Of a DNA stretch of 14,329 bases, positions 12,617 through 14,329 are shown in pieces; the stretch's first letter is position 1, and each line of letters begins with the position of its first letter. Source of the stretch: Chloroflexota bacterium (GTDB lineage: Bacteria > Chloroflexota > FW602-bin22 > JACPRP01); contig JACQUC010000014.1 of NCBI GenBank assembly GCA_016210495.1, positions 1 to 14,329 on the forward strand, written 5' to 3'. The translations under genes were made by a program, and so were the position numbers. Under the pieces are notes generated by a model. The model made no database searches. It was not told the origin of the DNA and saw nothing but the letters and a program-made list of their open reading frames with translations.

Positions 12617-14080
12617 TTATAGCCCGTACTCCCCCCATCTCTTCTCCACCAGCACCTGCATCTCCGGCGTGCTCTCTACCACGGGCGGCAGCCGCCTGCC
12701 CTCCCATTCCTCTCTCGGCTCCCACCGCCAGTCGGCCGTGGCGTCGATCAAGACCCTGTTCCACCGCGCCCTGCCGTGCTTGTTCGGATCCTTCCAGCGC
12801 GCGTCAGTGCTCGGGTCCAGGCGGCCGCCGGGCGTGCCCGGAAAGACCACGACGCCGTCGCCGGCGGCGACCACCCGCCAGGTGAAGGCCCATTCCAGAT
12901 CCACCGGGTTGTGGATATCGATGTCGTCGTCCACAACCATCACGTTCTTGAACGCGCCCAGCTTGCTCCCCCACAGCGCAGCGGCTACCTGCTTCGCGTG
13001 GCCCTGATACCGCTTCTGTATTTGCACCACTATGTTCGTGCTGCCTGTCACCGGCGAGCAAAAGACGTCCGTGATGCCCGGCACCCCGATCTTCTCCAGC
13101 GCGCCCCACGCGTCCGCTGACGTCATGATCGAGCCGATGTAGCCGCCCTCGTCGATGGGCTTGTTGCGTGGCGAGCCCTGAAAGATGGGATCATCGCGGA
13201 AGGTGATACATTGCACCTGCATCACCGGCTGCAACGACCGATCCCCACCATAGAAGCCGGTGAACTCGCCAAAGGGACCTTCCATACGGTAGGTGGATGG
13301 ATCGTAGTGCATCGTGCCTTCCAGCACTATCTCGGCATACGCGGGGACCTCCAGGTCGATGGTCTCGCATTTCACCAGCTCCACGGGTTCCTGGCGTAGC
13401 GCTCCCATCATCTCGTACTCGTTGGTGCCAGGCGTAAAGCCGGTCGAAGCGCAGAAGGGGAAGGTCTGATCGGCGCCGATGACCACGGCTACGGGCAGGG
13501 GCTCTCCCCGCTGCGCGAGCTTGCGGCCGTGCCAGTGAATGTGCTTATCGGGGGGAGCCTGGATGGCCAGCGATGTCTCGTCGAGAAGCATTCCCCGGTA
13601 CAGGCCGACGTTGGTCCAACCCATCTCGAGGTCCTTGGTTACTGCCCCGCCAAAGGTCAGGATGTAGCGACCACCGTCTCGCTGGAACCATTTGGGAGTG
13701 GGCAGATCGAGCAGGTTCACGTCGCGGTCGCGCCGCACGTTCTCCTTGACCGGTCCTGTCTCGACGAGCACGGGCTTGACGGGATTCCTGACTCGTTGAC
13801 GGAAGGTCTGGATGAGATCGCGGGGAGAGCTGGTGCCAGGCAGCCCAAGCATCGTGGCGATGCGAGGGTAGGTGGCGAGGGATGCGGTGAGGACGCGACG
13901 AAACTGGCCCTTTTGATAATCCTTGATGTTCTCAAAGACCAGGGCGGGCCCATTGTGATCGATGGAGCGCTGAGTAATGGCGCCGATCTCCTCGTTCCAG
14001 TCGACCTCGGCGGAGATTCTCCTGACCTCACCGGCCTCTTCCAGAGCAGCCAGCCAATCCCGCAGATCTTTGCAAGCCAT
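12617..14080 (-). CDS. UbiD family prenylated-FMN decarboxylase
   Basis: Start chosen at the ATG at 14078-14080, with GGGAGG 10 nt upstream. The 487-aa protein spans the full family: N-terminal MACKDLRDWLAALEEAGEVR, the cofactor region NVGLYRGMLLDETSLAI, and EGPFGEFTGFYGG. The Glu-Arg-Glu triad of prenyl-FMN enzymes is intact: Arg162 (in NVGLYR), Glu267 and Glu272 (EGPFGE). UbiD enzymes reversibly decarboxylate aromatic or unsaturated acids using prenylated FMN made by a UbiX-type enzyme, which is not in the window. It is convergent with one substrate-binding gene and divergent from its paralog, which suggests the transported acid is the substrate. The substrate cannot be named from the sequence. 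Confidence 0.94.
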   Translation of the reverse strand: MACKDLRDWLAALEEAGEVRRISAEVDWNEEIGAITQRSIDHNGPALVFENIKDYQKGQFRRVLTASLATYPRIATMLGLPGTSSPRDLIQTFRQRVRNPVKPVLVETGPVKENVRRDRDVNLLDLPTPKWFQRDGGRYILTFGGAVTKDLEMGWTNVGLYRGMLLDETSLAIQAPPDKHIHWHGRKLAQRGEPLPVAVVIGADQTFPFCASTGFTPGTNEYEMMGALRQEPVELVKCETIDLEVPAYAEIVLEGTMHYDPSTYRMEGPFGEFTGFYGGDRSLQPVMQVQCITFRDDPIFQGSPRNKPIDEGGYIGSIMTSADAWGALEKIGVPGITDVFCSPVTGSTNIVVQIQKRYQGHAKQVAAALWGSKLGAFKNVMVVDDDIDIHNPVDLEWAFTWRVVAAGDGVVVFPGTPGGRLDPSTDARWKDPNKHGRARWNRVLIDATADWRWEPREEWEGRRLPPVVESTPEMQVLVEKRWGEYGL

Positions 14081-14130
14081 ATCCAGCCATCCTCCCTTGC
14101 ACCAAGAACTATCCAAATTGGCGCTGCGTG

Positions 14131-14159
14131 ATGCTAGCACAGTGGCAGCCGGAAGTCAA
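14131..14159 (-). promoter_or_regulatory. Promoter of the UbiD-family gene
   Basis: Minus strand TTGACT (14154-14159), 17-bp spacer, TAGCAT (14131-14136) with an upstream TGC, an extended -10. The start codon is about 45 bp downstream. Confidence 0.55.
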
Positions 14160-14183
14160 CGCCCAAGCAGTCGAGCAGGGGGA

Positions 14184-14212
14184 TTGACAAGTCCCTGGCA
14201 ACATGTTATTCT
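14184..14212 (+). promoter_or_regulatory. Promoter of the second substrate-binding gene
   Basis: Perfect TTGACA (14184-14189), 17-bp spacer, TATTCT (14207-14212) with TG at 14204-14205 (extended -10). It is divergent from and close to the ubiD-type promoter, so a shared regulator is possible. Confidence 0.6.
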
Positions 14213-14269
14213 CGCAGCCATCCCAGCCTCGGCGCTGCAAGTCCAGAATGGAGAAGGAGGTTAGTAGCT

Positions 14270-14329
14270 ATGGGACATCGCTATGGGTTCGCTGTTTCCG
14301 CACTGATTCCCGTCCTCGTCGTCCTGCTG
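14270..14329 (+). CDS. Second NMT1-like substrate-binding lipoprotein (5' end only)
   Basis: ATG at 14270, with AAGGAGG (14254-14260) 9 nt upstream. The 20 visible residues, MGHRYGFAVSALIPVLVVLL, match 16 of 20 residues of the start of the binding protein at 11133, and the last 18 bases are identical. It is therefore a paralog with the same lipoprotein signal. The gene runs off the window, so its domain and full length cannot be seen. Confidence 0.8.
   Translation, partial: MGHRYGFAVSALIPVLVVLL

Noticed and set aside
13529..14131. 200-codon plus-strand frame over the UbiD gene
   Set aside because: Antisense shadow of a clearly conserved UbiD protein; composition-driven open frame.
1..14329. 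CRISPR array, tRNA or rRNA genes
   Set aside because: No regularly spaced repeat array and no tRNA or rRNA signature was seen; the repeats present are pairs or single palindromes.

Overview
The window looks like chromosomal DNA from a GC-rich environmental bacterium, most plausibly a member of the Chloroflexota, although no single marker proves this. The hints are a lipoprotein substrate-binding protein with a long Pro/Thr/Lys linker, a UbiD decarboxylase / class II aldolase / NMT1-type binding-protein neighbourhood, an ISAs1 remnant, and repeated palindromes of the GTAGGGGCG type between genes. Shine-Dalgarno sites and sigma70-like promoters (TTGACA/TATAAT type) are clear throughout.

Left part (1-3424). 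A secreted protein with a lytic-transglycosylase (SLT) fold, whose catalytic glutamate is replaced by serine, is followed by a stretch of intact and decayed accessory genes. These are a wrecked AAA ATPase/DUF4143 gene, an intact DUF433 antitoxin-like gene overlapping an internally deleted DUF5615 toxin-like gene, a small unrecognised protein, and a complete MntA-HepT toxin-antitoxin pair.

Middle part (3425-6086). A near-consensus promoter at 3560-3587 reads into a roughly 470-nt leader with several strong hairpins and an intrinsic terminator with a possible antiterminator. It lies before a secreted beta-propeller protein and is the best candidate here for an undescribed RNA element. After the gene come a hairpin, an ISAs1 transposase remnant, and a minus-strand region with a good promoter that reads into a tiny ORF cut off at the IS junction.

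Regulatory part (6087-9500). On the minus strand lie a single-domain response regulator, a translationally coupled DUF3052 protein and a UPF0060 membrane protein. A divergent MerR regulator sits next to a dyad that overlaps both promoters, so MerR probably controls the response regulator operon. A membrane-anchored GAF/HD-GYP protein (c-di-GMP phosphodiesterase family) follows; its frame stays open about 180 codons beyond the normal domain end and runs antisense through merR. Its promoter region carries a 19-bp direct repeat at exactly 100-bp spacing around a palindromic repeat.

Right part (9571-14329). A 299-bp element bounded by 29-bp perfect inverted repeats contains a GxxExxY-family remnant. 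Then come an MTH1187-type protein, a class II aldolase/adducin enzyme, an NMT1-like substrate-binding lipoprotein, a REP pair, a convergent UbiD-family decarboxylase, and the start of a second, closely similar substrate-binding lipoprotein divergent from ubiD. Together these suggest uptake and (de)carboxylation of a small, possibly aromatic, acid. The substrate is not visible from the sequence.
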